Origin: Prescottella agglutinans
Lineage (GTDB): Bacteria; Actinomycetota; Actinomycetes; Mycobacteriales; Mycobacteriaceae
Length of the DNA: 64,000 nt
Direction: 5' to 3'
Assembly: GCF_004011865.1 (NCBI RefSeq)
Contig: NZ_RKLP01000006.1
Coordinates: 124,001-188,000 of the forward strand
The position numbers and the translations under genes are program-made. Numbering within the stretch: the first letter of the stretch is position 1; each line of letters starts with the position of its first letter. A model generated the notes under the pieces. It had not been told where the DNA came from and did no database searches. It saw only the letters and a list, made by a program, of their open reading frames with translations. This document shows, piece by piece, positions 17,178-25,872 of this stretch.

Positions 17178-17218
17178 GATACAAGCCCACTTGAACGCCG
17201 TTCAAGTGGGCTTGTATC
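17178..17218. promoter_or_regulatory. 41-bp palindrome with BioQ-type operator over the bioF promoter
   Basis: A perfect inverted repeat with 20-bp arms around a single central C, located between bioA and bioF. Its core (17192-17204) is TGAAC-GCC-GTTCA. From memory this matches the 13-bp TGAAC-N3-GTTAC-like operator of BioQ, the TetR-type biotin repressor of corynebacteria and mycobacteria. A promoter overlaps it: TTGAAC (17191-17196), 18 nt, TATCGT (17215-17220). Bound repressor would block RNA polymerase. The RNA could also fold as a terminator for bioA, but no T-run follows. Confidence 0.7.
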
Positions 17219-17227
17219 GTGCTGCGG

Positions 17228-18382
17228 GTGGGTACCGAATGCGATGCGCTGGGCTGGCTGGACGACGTCGAGACCGAACGGCGGGCGGCCGGCCTGCGGC
17301 GTGAGCTGCGGCCCCGCGGCGCCTCCGATCCGATGATCGACCTCGCCTCCAACGACTACCTGGGGCTGGTGCGCCACCCCGAGGTCGTCGAGGGCGCCGT
17401 CGACGCCGTCCGTCGCTGGGGTGGCGGGTCGACCGGCTCGCGCCTGGTAACCGGGACCACGTCCGACCACGAACTGCTCGAACGCGAGCTCGCCGATTTC
17501 GTCGGGGCCGAGTCCGGCCTGGTGTTCGCGAGCGGGTACGCCGCCAATCTCGGTGCCGTGACCGCGCTTTCGGGTAAGGGTTCGCTGATCGTCTCGGACG
17601 CCGGTGCGCACGCATCGCTGGTCGACGCCTGCCGGCTGTCGCGGGCGCGGGTCGTCGTCGCGCCGCACTCCGACGTCGACTTCCTGCGTCGCACCCTCGC
17701 CGAGCGCACCGAGGAACGAGCGCTGGTGCTCACCGACTCGGTGTTCAGCGCCGACGGCGACCTGGCCCCGCTCGTCGAGATGCACCGCGCGTGCCGCGAG
17801 CACGGGGCGGTGCTCCTCGTCGACGAGGCGCACGGCATCGGGGTCCGCGGCCGCGGTGGCCGCGGGCTGGTCCAGGAGGTCGGCCTGGCAGGTGAGCCCG
17901 ACGTCGTGGTGACCGCGACGCTGTCGAAGTCGCTGGCCAGTCAGGGCGGCGCGGTGCTGGCGTCGGCGAAGGTGCGTGCCCACCTCGTGGACGCCGCCCG
18001 CACGTTCATCTTCGACACCGGCCTCGCCCCGGCCGCGGTGGGCGCGGCGCGGGCGGCGCTGTCCGTGCTGATCCGGGAGCCGCAGCGGGCGGCCGCGGTG
18101 CTCGATCGGGCGCGGGAGCTGGCCCGCATCACCGACGGGAACGAGCCCGAGTCCGCGGTCGTGTCGGTGGTCCTCGGCGACCCCGACGTCGCGTTCGCGG
18201 CGGCCGCCGCCTGCCGCGAGCGCGGCCTGCACGTGGGCTGCTTCCGGCCGCCGTCGGTACCGGAGGGCACGTCGCGGCTGCGGCTGACGGCGCGCGCGAC
18301 GATCGACGCCGACGAGATGGCGCGCATCGAATCCGTTCTGGTCGAGGTGCTGTCGGATCGAATGGTGGGGGCGTCGGCATGA
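17228..18382 (+). CDS. bioF: 8-amino-7-oxononanoate synthase
   Basis: 384 residues. PLP enzyme joining pimeloyl-ACP or pimeloyl-CoA and alanine to KAPA in biotin synthesis. Marks: [52 protein letters not shown] and PLP lysine Lys234 in [13 protein letters not shown]. The start GTG 17228 is chosen because the -10 box TATCGT ends 7 nt before it, giving a leaderless message; GTG 17219 lies inside the -10 box and is unlikely. Its last codons overlap bioD by 4 nt (ATGA), so the two are translationally coupled. Confidence 0.93.
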   Translation: MGTECDALGWLDDVETERRAAGLRRELRPRGASDPMIDLASNDYLGLVRHPEVVEGAVDAVRRWGGGSTGSRLVTGTTSDHELLERELADFVGAESGLVFASGYAANLGAVTALSGKGSLIVSDAGAHASLVDACRLSRARVVVAPHSDVDFLRRTLAERTEERALVLTDSVFSADGDLAPLVEMHRACREHGAVLLVDEAHGIGVRGRGGRGLVQEVGLAGEPDVVVTATLSKSLASQGGAVLASAKVRAHLVDAARTFIFDTGLAPAAVGAARAALSVLIREPQRAAAVLDRARELARITDGNEPESAVVSVVLGDPDVAFAAAAACRERGLHVGCFRPPSVPEGTSRLRLTARATIDADEMARIESVLVEVLSDRMVGASA

Positions 18383-19068
18383 GCATCCTCGTCGTGTCCG
18401 GCACCTCCACCGATGTCGGCAAGACCGTCGTCACCGCGGCACTCGCGGCCGCGCTGCGTGCCGCCGGCCGGTCGGTGGCGGTGTGCAAGCCCGCGCAGAC
18501 GGGTGTCGGGCCGGACGAGCCCGGGGACCTGGCCGAGGTCGCGCGCCTGAGCGGCGTGACGGCGACCGTCGAACTGGCCCGCTACCCCGAACCTCTCGCC
18601 CCCGACACCGCCGCCCGGCGTGCCGGGATGCCGCTGTTGACCCGCGCCCAGGTGGTGGCGGCCGCGCGTGACCTCGACGCGCGCCACGATGTGACGCTGG
18701 TCGAGGGCGCCGGCGGTCTGCTGGTCCGCCTCGGCGCCGACGGGTTCACCGTGCGCGACGTCGCCGCCGACCTGGCCGCCCCCGTCGTCGTGGTGGCGGC
18801 CGCCGGGCTCGGCACCCTCAATCACTGCGCGCTCACCGCGGAGTCGCTCGCTTCCGCAGGCGTGAAGTGCGGCGGGTTCGTCGTCGGCTCGTGGCCGGAA
18901 CAGCCCGATCTGGCGGCCCGGTGCAACCTCGACGACCTACCCGCGGTCACCGGTGCGGCGCTGGTCGGACGGGTGCCCGAGGGGGTCGCCGGTCCGGCGG
19001 CGGCGCAGTTCGCGGAGGCCGCCACGGGCTGGTTCGAGCCCGAATGGCTGGCGACGTTGATCGGTTGA
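18379..19068 (+). CDS. bioD: Dethiobiotin synthetase
   Basis: 229 residues. ATP-dependent carboxylation and ring closure of DAPA to dethiobiotin. The P-loop is [11 protein letters not shown] (residues 6-16), Lys in VCKPAQTG binds substrate, and [11 protein letters not shown] is the conserved EGAGG block. Length is usual. ATG 18379 overlaps the bioF stop. bioB, which converts dethiobiotin to biotin, is not found downstream: after 70 bp comes a SnoaL-like gene. The terminal step must be encoded elsewhere in the genome. Confidence 0.96.
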   Translation: MSILVVSGTSTDVGKTVVTAALAAALRAAGRSVAVCKPAQTGVGPDEPGDLAEVARLSGVTATVELARYPEPLAPDTAARRAGMPLLTRAQVVAAARDLDARHDVTLVEGAGGLLVRLGADGFTVRDVAADLAAPVVVVAAAGLGTLNHCALTAESLASAGVKCGGFVVGSWPEQPDLAARCNLDDLPAVTGAALVGRVPEGVAGPAAAQFAEAATGWFEPEWLATLIG

Positions 19069-19138
19069 GGCGTCTGCCTTCCGGAGGCTCGCCGATGCGG
19101 CACCATCGAAGGTCGGACGTCGCGGGAAAGGACTCGCC

Positions 19139-19513
19139 ATGATCAAACTCCCTGCCGACCTCATGCGAATCAACCTTCTCGAGGTCTTCAACGAACCCGA
19201 CACGTCCAAGCGGGTCGAGACCATCGCAGAGAACTATGCCGAAGACGTCGTGTGGCACGAACCGGACCGGATCATTCACGGGCGCAAGGCCCTCGCGCAC
19301 CGCGCCGAAGAGTTGCGTGCCGAGAAGCCGGACTGGGTGTTCCGGCCCGTGGGCACCGCGGTGGGGCTCGATGACATCGGCCACCTCGGCTTCGAGTACG
19401 GGCCCGCCGGTCGACCGGAGATCTCCGGCATGGACATCGCTCGGATCGAGGACGGCGTCATCGTCGAGCTCTACACCATCGTCACCGAGATCCACCCGGC
19501 ATCCCGATCTTGA
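19139..19513 (+). CDS. SnoaL/NTF2-like protein
   Basis: 124 residues with the cone-shaped NTF2 fold pattern: N-terminal helices (INLLEVFNEPDTSKRVETIA, ENYAEDVVWHEPD), a middle helix with HRAEELRAEKPDWVF, then the closing strands (GHLGFEYGPAG; MDIARIEDGVIVELYTI). Such proteins may be isomerases, cyclases or binding proteins; the function cannot be read. The start is ATG 19139 with AAAGGA 8 nt upstream. It follows bioD by 70 bp on the same strand and could be read through from the biotin promoter. Confidence 0.78.
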   Translation: MIKLPADLMRINLLEVFNEPDTSKRVETIAENYAEDVVWHEPDRIIHGRKALAHRAEELRAEKPDWVFRPVGTAVGLDDIGHLGFEYGPAGRPEISGMDIARIEDGVIVELYTIVTEIHPASRS

Positions 19514-19546
19514 TCGACGCCCGGCCGGGGTGATCGGCGGCCGGTC

Positions 19547-20038
19547 TCAGATGAGAATGCGGCAGTAGATGCGGTCACCGCGGGCGACCGCCCCGGTGGC
19601 CAGTTCCGCCAGTGCGGTGAGGAACGGTGCGGACTCCTCGGACGGTTCGTATCCCTCGTCGAACACCCAGGTGCGGGCCGCGGCGGCGACCGTTGCGGCA
19701 TCCGCACCCGCGAGCGCATCGCGCAGTTCGTCGGCCACGGTCACGATCAGGGCATCGCCGTCCTCGCCGGCCGCGACCAGGGACCCTCGCCGTGGGCCGG
19801 ACGCGACCTCGTCGTAGGTCCGGCCGGTGAGCACCGCCTCGAGCCGGCCCAGTGCGACGGTCGGCTCCATTCCCTTGGCCTGCAGAACCGGAGTGCCGCT
19901 CGCGGCGGCCTGGACCCGTGGGCCGGAGACTTCCGCGTCGGTTTCCGGGTCGAGGTCGAGCAGGCCGTCGAGCGCGGCGGTGGCGACCTCGTCCGAGGGG
20001 GCCGTGAAGTAGTCGGTGATGGCAGACACGAGCGGCAT
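19547..20038 (-). CDS. Hypothetical protein, 163 residues
   Basis: Soluble, acidic, Ala-rich protein with no recognised family. It starts PLVSAITDYFTAPSDEVATA and has VLQAKGMEPTVALGRLEAVL, then GDALIVTVADELRDALAGA and a C-terminal half PFLTALAELATGAVARGDRIYCRILI. The pattern suggests an alpha/beta domain. The start is ATG 20038. It is divergent from the gene at 20143 (104 bp between starts) and may share a regulatory region with it. Confidence 0.68.
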   Translation of the reverse strand: MPLVSAITDYFTAPSDEVATAALDGLLDLDPETDAEVSGPRVQAAASGTPVLQAKGMEPTVALGRLEAVLTGRTYDEVASGPRRGSLVAAGEDGDALIVTVADELRDALAGADAATVAAAARTWVFDEGYEPSEESAPFLTALAELATGAVARGDRIYCRILI

Positions 20039-20142
20039 CGTCGCACAGTCGGCATCGTTGCCACGGGACCGACGGCCGTGTCCGCGGATCGGATCGCGAA
20101 TGGGCTCGGCGCGGTCGATGTGCCGCTTTGTAGGGTGCGCAC

Positions 20143-21078
20143 ATGTCGAAGTCGTTTCTCACGCCGGTCGGCCCGGAACTCGCGATGCCGGAACGCAGCA
20201 GCGTCGCCGCACATCCGGCGGGCTGGCTCGTGTCGTCGCCCGACAGGTTGCAGGTGTTCGACCCGACGTTCGGGCTCGTGCTGTTCACCGCACCGTTCGA
20301 CGGGTGCGGGGCTTCCACGGTGTCCGCCGAACTCGACTACGCAGCGGTCAGTCTGCGTGACCGGGCGCAGCTGCGTGGGGCGGACGGTTCGGTGGTCTGG
20401 GAGCGGGTGCACGACGGCTGGCCGCAGTGGGGGACCGGTTCGGCGTACTGGGACGCGAGCACCGAGACGTTCGCGTTCACCGTGCCGGGGGACGACAGCG
20501 ATCTGTGGTGTCTCGTCCAGGGCGGCGAGACGGTGGAGTCCGTCGAACTCACGAACCTGACCGCGGGCGGTTCGCACGTCGCCCGTGCCCGCAGCGGACA
20601 TCTCGGGCTGTCGATCGGCGCGGGGCAGGACGGCGGTGCGGTCTACTGGGTCGACCCGAGGCGGCTCGGTGAGCACCTGCCCCCGGTCGTCTACGACGAG
20701 GAGATGGTCGTCGATGCGGGCCGCGGCGATGCGATCGTGACGCTCACGTACGAAACGGACGTCCTGTGCCGGCGGTCGGCCGTCGACTCGGGATCGGTCG
20801 TGTCGGTTCGGTCCGCCGACATCGATTCGAGCATCGACGAGGGTATGCCGTACCTGTGGGTGGTGGGTGCCCGTGATCGACTCGTCGTGTGCGTCGACGA
20901 CGACGAGGACACCGGGATATTCGTCGCCGGCGCAGCGGATCTCGGATCGTGGACGCAGCTCGAACCGCCGGCCGGCCTGGATGCGGGCGCAGTCCTGGTC
21001 GGCGGTGTCGACGGCCTGTGCGCGAGCTACGACTGGCGGTCGGGAGCGGTCCGTCTGTGGCACGGACCGTCCCTGTGA
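20143..21078 (+). CDS. Hypothetical protein, possibly a beta-propeller
   Basis: 311 residues, almost all beta-strand character, with repeating segments of about 45-55 residues that end in Trp/Tyr-containing strands (LRGADGSVVWERVHDGWPQW; GQDGGAVYWVDPRRL; CASYDWRSGAVRLWHGPSL). This resembles a six- or seven-bladed propeller without a clear WD40 signature. No signal peptide, so cytoplasmic. The start is ATG 20143, 6 nt after a TAGGGT box (20131-20136), so probably leaderless. Confidence 0.75.
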   Translation: MSKSFLTPVGPELAMPERSSVAAHPAGWLVSSPDRLQVFDPTFGLVLFTAPFDGCGASTVSAELDYAAVSLRDRAQLRGADGSVVWERVHDGWPQWGTGSAYWDASTETFAFTVPGDDSDLWCLVQGGETVESVELTNLTAGGSHVARARSGHLGLSIGAGQDGGAVYWVDPRRLGEHLPPVVYDEEMVVDAGRGDAIVTLTYETDVLCRRSAVDSGSVVSVRSADIDSSIDEGMPYLWVVGARDRLVVCVDDDEDTGIFVAGAADLGSWTQLEPPAGLDAGAVLVGGVDGLCASYDWRSGAVRLWHGPSL

Positions 21079-21149
21079 CCTGAGCGGCTCCGCCGGGGGT
21101 TCCGACGGGGTGGCGGTAATCAGCGGCGACGAGGCGGCGCGTGACGTAC

Positions 21150-21165
21150 TGTGAGTGCCATCACA
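21150..21165. promoter_or_regulatory. Perfect CRP/GlxR consensus site upstream of the sdh operon
   Basis: TGTGA-GTGCCA-TCACA, an exact match to TGTGA-N6-TCACA. It is centred about 95 bp before the first start codon of the Sdh1-type operon. cAMP-dependent control of succinate oxidation is a reasonable inference. Confidence 0.65.
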
Positions 21166-21252
21166 TCGTGCAGGCAGATCGGGCGGCGGACCGACAGCCC
21201 TCTACCGCTCCGATCTGGCCGAGGAATCGACCAGTGCTTCTCGGAGGTACCG

Positions 21253-21537
21253 ATGACCACCACCGAAGTGATGGAGTTGCAGCGCACGATCGGGCACTTG
21301 CGCGAGTGCGTCGGATCGTTGCGGGACGTGTACGGCGACGCGTCGGCAGTGCGCCGCCTCGCCAATGATGTCGACCGACTCGACATCGACGCGCACGACC
21401 TGAGCGATTCGCCGCCGCGTCCGACGGTCAGCGCCACCGCCGAGCGAGTGCAGGTGCCCGACACCCCGTACGACCGCTCGCTGTGGCAGGGAGCGGACGA
21501 CGAGGGCCTCGGCGGCAACCCGCACGAGCCCGCGTGA
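21253..21537 (+). CDS. Small first gene of the Sdh1 operon (Rv0250c-like)
   Basis: 94 residues. N-terminal part is a helix with TTTEVMELQRTIGHLRECVG, middle part SAVRRLANDVDRLDIDAHDL, and an acidic Pro-rich tail ending NPHEPA. No membrane segment. By position and size it corresponds to mycobacterial Rv0250c (97 residues, unknown role), which always precedes this type of succinate dehydrogenase. The start is ATG 21253 with GGAGG 7 nt upstream. Its stop overlaps the next start (GTGA), so it is translationally coupled to the membrane anchor and may be an assembly or accessory factor. Confidence 0.8.
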   Translation: MTTTEVMELQRTIGHLRECVGSLRDVYGDASAVRRLANDVDRLDIDAHDLSDSPPRPTVSATAERVQVPDTPYDRSLWQGADDEGLGGNPHEPA

Positions 21538-22352
21538 GGACGCCGCGGGTGACCGAGATCGGCGCTCCACCGCCGGCTCGGGCGGATATCGCTGCGCGCA
21601 CGCTGCGGACCGACCGCTGGTGGCTCGCACCGCTGCTCACCACCGTCGGGCTGGCCGTGTTCGTCGTGTACGCGACGATCCGGTCGTTCGTGCGCACCGC
21701 GTACTGGGTGGACGACTACCACTACCTCACGCCGTTCTATTCGCCGTGTATCAGCGCGTCGTGCGTGCCGGGTTCGAGCCACTTCGGGACGTGGGTCGGC
21801 GAGCTGCCGATGTGGATCCCGCTCGGCTTCCTGGTCCTGCCCTTCCTACTCGGCTTCCGGCTCACCTGCTACTACTACCGCCGGGCCTACTACCGCTCGA
21901 TCTGGCTGGCGCCGCCGGCATGCGCCGTCGCGGAACCGCACGCCCAGTACACGGGGGAGACGCGACTGCCGCTGATCGTCCAGAACTCGCACCGCTACTT
22001 CTTCTACGTCGCGCTCGTCGTGTCGCTGGTCAACACGTACGACGCGGTCCGGGCGTACGAGGGGCCGAACGGAAGCTTCGGCCTGGGCCTGGGCAGTCTG
22101 ATCATCACCGGCAACGTGATCCTGCTGTGGGCGTACACGCTGTCGTGTCATTCCTGCCGACACGTCACCGGCGGTCGCCTCAAACACTTCTCCGCGCACC
22201 CGGTCCGGTACCGGCTGTGGACGTGGGTGAGCCGGCTCAACACCCGGCACATGCAGTTGGCGTGGACCACGTTGGGGACGCTCATCCTCACCGACTTCTA
22301 CATCATGCTGGTCGCGAGCGGCACGATCTCGGACCTGCGACTGATCAACTGA
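21534..22352 (+). CDS. sdhC: Succinate dehydrogenase membrane anchor, Sdh1 type
   Basis: 272 residues with five hydrophobic helices (first LLTTVGLAVFVVYATIRSF; then FLVLPFLLGFRLTCYYYRRA; YFFYVALVVSLVNTYDAV; LIITGNVILLWAYTLSCHSC; LGTLILTDFYIMLVAS). It anchors the flavoprotein and iron-sulphur subunits and carries electrons to menaquinone. The size agrees with Rv0249c (273 residues), a single-polypeptide anchor replacing SdhC plus SdhD. Conserved His residues (HSCRHVTGG; NSHRYFF) could ligate heme. The start GTG 21534 overlaps the preceding stop; GTG 21549 is an alternative. Confidence 0.9.
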   Translation: MRTPRVTEIGAPPPARADIAARTLRTDRWWLAPLLTTVGLAVFVVYATIRSFVRTAYWVDDYHYLTPFYSPCISASCVPGSSHFGTWVGELPMWIPLGFLVLPFLLGFRLTCYYYRRAYYRSIWLAPPACAVAEPHAQYTGETRLPLIVQNSHRYFFYVALVVSLVNTYDAVRAYEGPNGSFGLGLGSLIITGNVILLWAYTLSCHSCRHVTGGRLKHFSAHPVRYRLWTWVSRLNTRHMQLAWTTLGTLILTDFYIMLVASGTISDLRLIN

Positions 22353-22394
22353 GGTCCCTTCCGGCGTCACCGACGGACAGACAGGGGAGTGTGC

Positions 22395-24326
22395 ATGGCC
22401 GAGGTCGAACGGCACAGCTACGACGTGGTGGTCATCGGCGCCGGCGGCGCCGGGCTGCGGGCGGTCATCGAGGCGCGCGAGCGGGGGCTGTCGGTGGCCG
22501 TCGTCTGCAAGTCGCTGTTCGGCAAGGCACACACCGTCATGGCCGAGGGTGGCTGCGCGGCCGCGATGGGGAACGTGAACTCGAAGGACAGCTGGCAGGT
22601 CCACTTCCAGGACACCATGCGCGGCGGCAAGTTCCTCAACAACTGGCGCATGGCCGAACTGCACGCGCGTGAGGCGCCCGACCGGGTCTGGGAACTCGAG
22701 ACGTACGGCGCGCTGTTCGACCGCACCGAGGACGGCCGGATCAGCCAGCGCAACTTCGGTGGGCACACCTATCCGCGGCTCGCGCACGTCGGCGACCGCA
22801 CCGGGCTCGAGCTGATCCGCACGATGCAGCAGAAGATCGTCTCGCTCCAGCAGGAGGACTTCGCCGAGACCGGCGACTACGAGGCGCGGGTGAAGGTGTT
22901 CGCCGAGTGCACCGTCACCGAACTGCTGAAGGACGGCGACCGGATCTCCGGTGCGTTCGGGTACTGGCGCGAGTCGGGGCGGTTCGTGCTGTTCGAGGCG
23001 CCCGCCGTCGTGATGGCGACCGGCGGCATCGGCAAGTCGTTCAAGGTGACGTCGAACTCGTGGGAGTACACCGGCGACGGGCACGCGCTCGCTCTGCGTG
23101 CCGGAGCGAACCTGATCAACATGGAGTTCGTCCAGTTCCATCCGACCGGCATGGTGTGGCCGCCGAGCGTGAAGGGCATCCTGGTCACCGAGGGCGTCCG
23201 CGGCGACGGCGGTGTGTTGAAGAACTCGGACGGCGAGCGGTTCATGTTCTCCTACATCCCGGCGGTCTTCAAAGGTCAGTACGCGGAGACCGAGGAGGAG
23301 GCCGACAACTGGTACGACGACCCGGACAACAACCGGCGCACCCCGGACCTGTTGCCGCGCGACGAGGTGGCCCGCGCCATCAACTCCGAGGTGAAGGCGG
23401 GGCGCTCCACCCCGCACGGTGGCGTCTACCTCGACATCGCGTCCCGCATGCCGGCGGACGAGATCGTGCGCCGACTGCCGTCGATGCACCACCAGTTCAA
23501 GGAACTCGCCGATGTCGACATCACCAAGGAACAGATGGAGGTCGGTCCCACCTGTCACTACGTGATGGGTGGGATCGAGGTGGACCCGGACACCGGAGCA
23601 TCCACGGTGCCAGGGCTTTTCGCCGCGGGCGAATGCTCCGGCGGGATGCACGGGTCGAACCGTCTGGGCGGCAACTCGCTGTCCGACCTGCTGGTGTTCG
23701 GCCGTCGGGCCGGACTGGGTGCGGCCGACTACGTGCAGTCGCTCGAGACCCGACCGACGGTGGCCGACGCCGACGTCGCGGTGGCCGCCCGGGTGTCGGT
23801 GGCGCCGTTCGACCCGCCGGCTTCCGGCGCGGGCGAGAACCCGTACACGCTCCACACCGAGTTGCAGCAGACGATGAACGACCTCGTCGGCATCATCCGT
23901 AACGAGGAGGAGATCGAACGGGCGATCGCGAAACTCGACGAGGTCAAGTCGAGGCTGCCCGGGGTGACGGTCGAGGGGCACCGACAGTTCAATCCGGGCT
24001 GGCACCTCGCGCTCGACCTGCGGAACATGGTGCTCGTCAGCGAGTGCGTCGCGCGCGCGGCGCTGATGCGCACCGAGAGTCGCGGCGGTCACACCCGGGA
24101 CGACTACCCGAACATGGAGGCGCAGTGGCGGTCGACGCTGCTGGTGTGCAGCACGGTGGCCGGGGATCCGGCGCTGGACGACCCCGCCGCCGTGCCCGAC
24201 GTCATCGTCACGCGCGAGCAGCAGCAGCCGATGCGCCCGGACCTGCTGGCGCTGTTCGACATCGACGAACTGGGGAAGTACTACACGGACGCCGAGACCG
24301 CGGGGCATCCGGGAAGGACGACCTGA
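22395..24326 (+). CDS. sdhA: Succinate dehydrogenase/fumarate reductase flavoprotein subunit
   Basis: 643 residues. Oxidises succinate to fumarate with FAD on the inner face of the membrane. The dinucleotide motif VVIGAGGAGLRA is at residues 13-24. FAD is probably bound covalently to His46 (KAHTVMAEGG). Active-site segments are EFVQFHPTGM, a second Arg/His block GPTCHYVMGGIEV and HGSNRLGGNSLSDLLVFGRR. The C-terminal helical cap follows. Homologous to Rv0248c of the Sdh1 complex. The start is ATG 22395, with GGGGA 6 nt upstream; GTG 22389 would begin inside that spacing. SdhB follows after 1 bp. Confidence 0.96.
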   Translation: MAEVERHSYDVVVIGAGGAGLRAVIEARERGLSVAVVCKSLFGKAHTVMAEGGCAAAMGNVNSKDSWQVHFQDTMRGGKFLNNWRMAELHAREAPDRVWELETYGALFDRTEDGRISQRNFGGHTYPRLAHVGDRTGLELIRTMQQKIVSLQQEDFAETGDYEARVKVFAECTVTELLKDGDRISGAFGYWRESGRFVLFEAPAVVMATGGIGKSFKVTSNSWEYTGDGHALALRAGANLINMEFVQFHPTGMVWPPSVKGILVTEGVRGDGGVLKNSDGERFMFSYIPAVFKGQYAETEEEADNWYDDPDNNRRTPDLLPRDEVARAINSEVKAGRSTPHGGVYLDIASRMPADEIVRRLPSMHHQFKELADVDITKEQMEVGPTCHYVMGGIEVDPDTGASTVPGLFAAGECSGGMHGSNRLGGNSLSDLLVFGRRAGLGAADYVQSLETRPTVADADVAVAARVSVAPFDPPASGAGENPYTLHTELQQTMNDLVGIIRNEEEIERAIAKLDEVKSRLPGVTVEGHRQFNPGWHLALDLRNMVLVSECVARAALMRTESRGGHTRDDYPNMEAQWRSTLLVCSTVAGDPALDDPAAVPDVIVTREQQQPMRPDLLALFDIDELGKYYTDAETAGHPGRTT

Positions 24327-24327
24327 C

Positions 24328-25083
24328 ATGGGCTACGACGCGAAGTTCAGGGTGTGGCGCGGCGACGCGTCCGGTGGTGACCTGCAGGACTACACGGTGG
24401 AGGTCAACGAGGGCGAGGTCGTCCTCGACATCATCCATCGCATCCAGGCCACCCAGTCGGCCGATCTGGCGGTGAGATGGAACTGCAAAGCCGGCAAGTG
24501 CGGATCGTGTTCGGCGGAGGTCAACGGACGCCCCAAGCTGATGTGCATGACGCGGATGTCGACGTTCGCGGAGGACGAGACGGTCACCGTGACACCCATG
24601 CGCACCTTCCCGGTCATCCGTGACCTCGTCACCGATGTGTCGTTCAACTACACGAAGGCGCGCGAGATCCCCTCCTTCACCCCGCCGCCCGGGTTGGCGC
24701 CGGGGGAGTACCGGATGAAGCAGGTGGACGTCGAACGCTCGCAGGAGTTCCGTAAGTGCATCGAATGCTTCCTGTGCCAGAACACGTGCCACGTGGTTCG
24801 TGACCACGACGAGAACAAGGAGGCGTTCGCGGGCCCGCGTTACCTGATGCGGATCGCGGAGTTGGAGATGCATCCGCTGGACACCGTCGACCGCCGCGAC
24901 TCCGCGCAGGACGAGTTCGGTCTGGGCCTGTGCAACATCACCAAGTGCTGCACCGACGTGTGCCCCGAGGACATCCACATCACCGACAACGCGCTGATCC
25001 CGATGAAGGAGCGAGTCGCGGACCGACGGTACGACCCGGTTGTGTGGTTGGGCAACAAGCTCTTCCGGCGCGGCGGTCGCTGA
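24328..25083 (+). CDS. sdhB: Succinate dehydrogenase/fumarate reductase iron-sulphur subunit
   Basis: 251 residues. Carries electrons from FAD to the quinone site. The N-terminal ferredoxin domain has 2Fe-2S ligands Cys53, Cys58, Cys61 and Cys73. The C-terminal domain has CIECFLCQNTC (Cys143, 146, 149, 153) and CNITKCCTDVCP (Cys201, 206, 207, 211) for the 4Fe-4S and 3Fe-4S clusters. It corresponds to Rv0247c (248 residues). ATG 24328 starts right after the sdhA stop, so the genes are clearly one operon. Confidence 0.96.
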   Translation: MGYDAKFRVWRGDASGGDLQDYTVEVNEGEVVLDIIHRIQATQSADLAVRWNCKAGKCGSCSAEVNGRPKLMCMTRMSTFAEDETVTVTPMRTFPVIRDLVTDVSFNYTKAREIPSFTPPPGLAPGEYRMKQVDVERSQEFRKCIECFLCQNTCHVVRDHDENKEAFAGPRYLMRIAELEMHPLDTVDRRDSAQDEFGLGLCNITKCCTDVCPEDIHITDNALIPMKERVADRRYDPVVWLGNKLFRRGGR

Positions 25084-25259
25084 CCGCGTCGCATCCCCGG
25101 TGAGACTGCGCGCCAGTCTGATTGGTGTGTGGACTGCCACACCGGACACGGGCCGCATCGGTGGCACCCGCCTGGGGGTGGGTGCTAATTTGGGATGCAC
25201 GGTCGATCCGCTGTCCGTCGGGGGTGTGCGGCACCGGAGATGTTCAGGAGAGTATTGCT

Positions 25260-25337
25260 GTGCCGCGCTTCGGTTCCCGTGTCGACGTCGATGTCGATGC
25301 GCTTCCGCAGGTCCTCGCCGGTTCGGGGCGAGGATGA
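25260..25337 (+). CDS. Possible 25-residue small ORF
   Basis: GTG 25260 to TGA 25335, with a well-spaced ribosome site AGGAGAG (25246-25252, 7 nt gap). The peptide is VPRFGSRVDVDVDALPQVLA plus a short GSGRG tail. It lies in the 361-bp gap between sdhB and the next membrane protein, which otherwise shows nothing I can identify. It could be a leader peptide or chance. Confidence 0.3.
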   Translation: MPRFGSRVDVDVDALPQVLAGSGRG

Positions 25338-25444
25338 CGAAAATCCCTCTTCCGCTTACGAATTCGCCTACCTTCCGATCCTCTCGGATTCGGTCGCGGT
25401 GACCCGAGCCCCGTTCCACCAGTTTCGTTTCAGAAAGCACCACG

Positions 25445-25774
25445 ATGTCTCTCGTAGCCGACCGCCCCACCCCGGATTCCGCGCCCGCCGCCGAAAGAAC
25501 CCCGCCGTTCGCGGCGATGCTCCGATGGCTTCGCCGGTCGGGCGGTGACACGTCGATCGCGCTCGGCGCGTTGTCCGTCATCACCTTCTGGACGTTCGGT
25601 CTGGGGATCGTGCTCGGGATAGGAGCGATCGGCGCCGGTGTCGTCGCGACCCGTTCGGTGACCGTCGGGGACGGCGAACCGAGGTCGCTCGAGGCCGTGT
25701 TCGGCATTCTCAGCGGCGTGTTCGGTGTCGTGGCCGGTGTGATCTTCCTGGCTGTCGCCGGTCCGCATTGGTGA
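25445..25774 (+). CDS. Small membrane protein, DUF4190-like
   Basis: 109 residues. A polar, Pro-rich N-terminus (about 40 residues) precedes two hydrophobic helices: IALGALSVITFWTFGLGIVL with LGIGAIGAGVVATR, and LEAVFGILSGVFGVVAGVIF. The layout is that of the DUF4190-type small membrane proteins of actinobacteria, of unknown function. The start is ATG 25445; upstream GAAAG is a weak ribosome site. A set of overlapping inverted repeats (25777-25811) just after the stop may end transcription. Confidence 0.75.
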   Translation: MSLVADRPTPDSAPAAERTPPFAAMLRWLRRSGGDTSIALGALSVITFWTFGLGIVLGIGAIGAGVVATRSVTVGDGEPRSLEAVFGILSGVFGVVAGVIFLAVAGPHW

Positions 25775-25872
25775 GTGACGCACCGACCGGTCACGATTGA
25801 TCGTGTGCGTCCGGTGATCTACACGAAATCGTCACTCGCTCGGGCGTGAAGGTCCGTCGTATCGTTGGGGCA

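Noticed and set aside
17178-17218. Palindrome as a simple terminator of bioA
   Set aside because: No T-run follows, and it carries promoter boxes and a BioQ-like core, so an operator is the better reading; a double role is not excluded.
21846-24329. Antisense frame of 827 codons opposite sdhA
   Set aside because: Shadow of the sdh operon; His/Arg-rich low-complexity translation.
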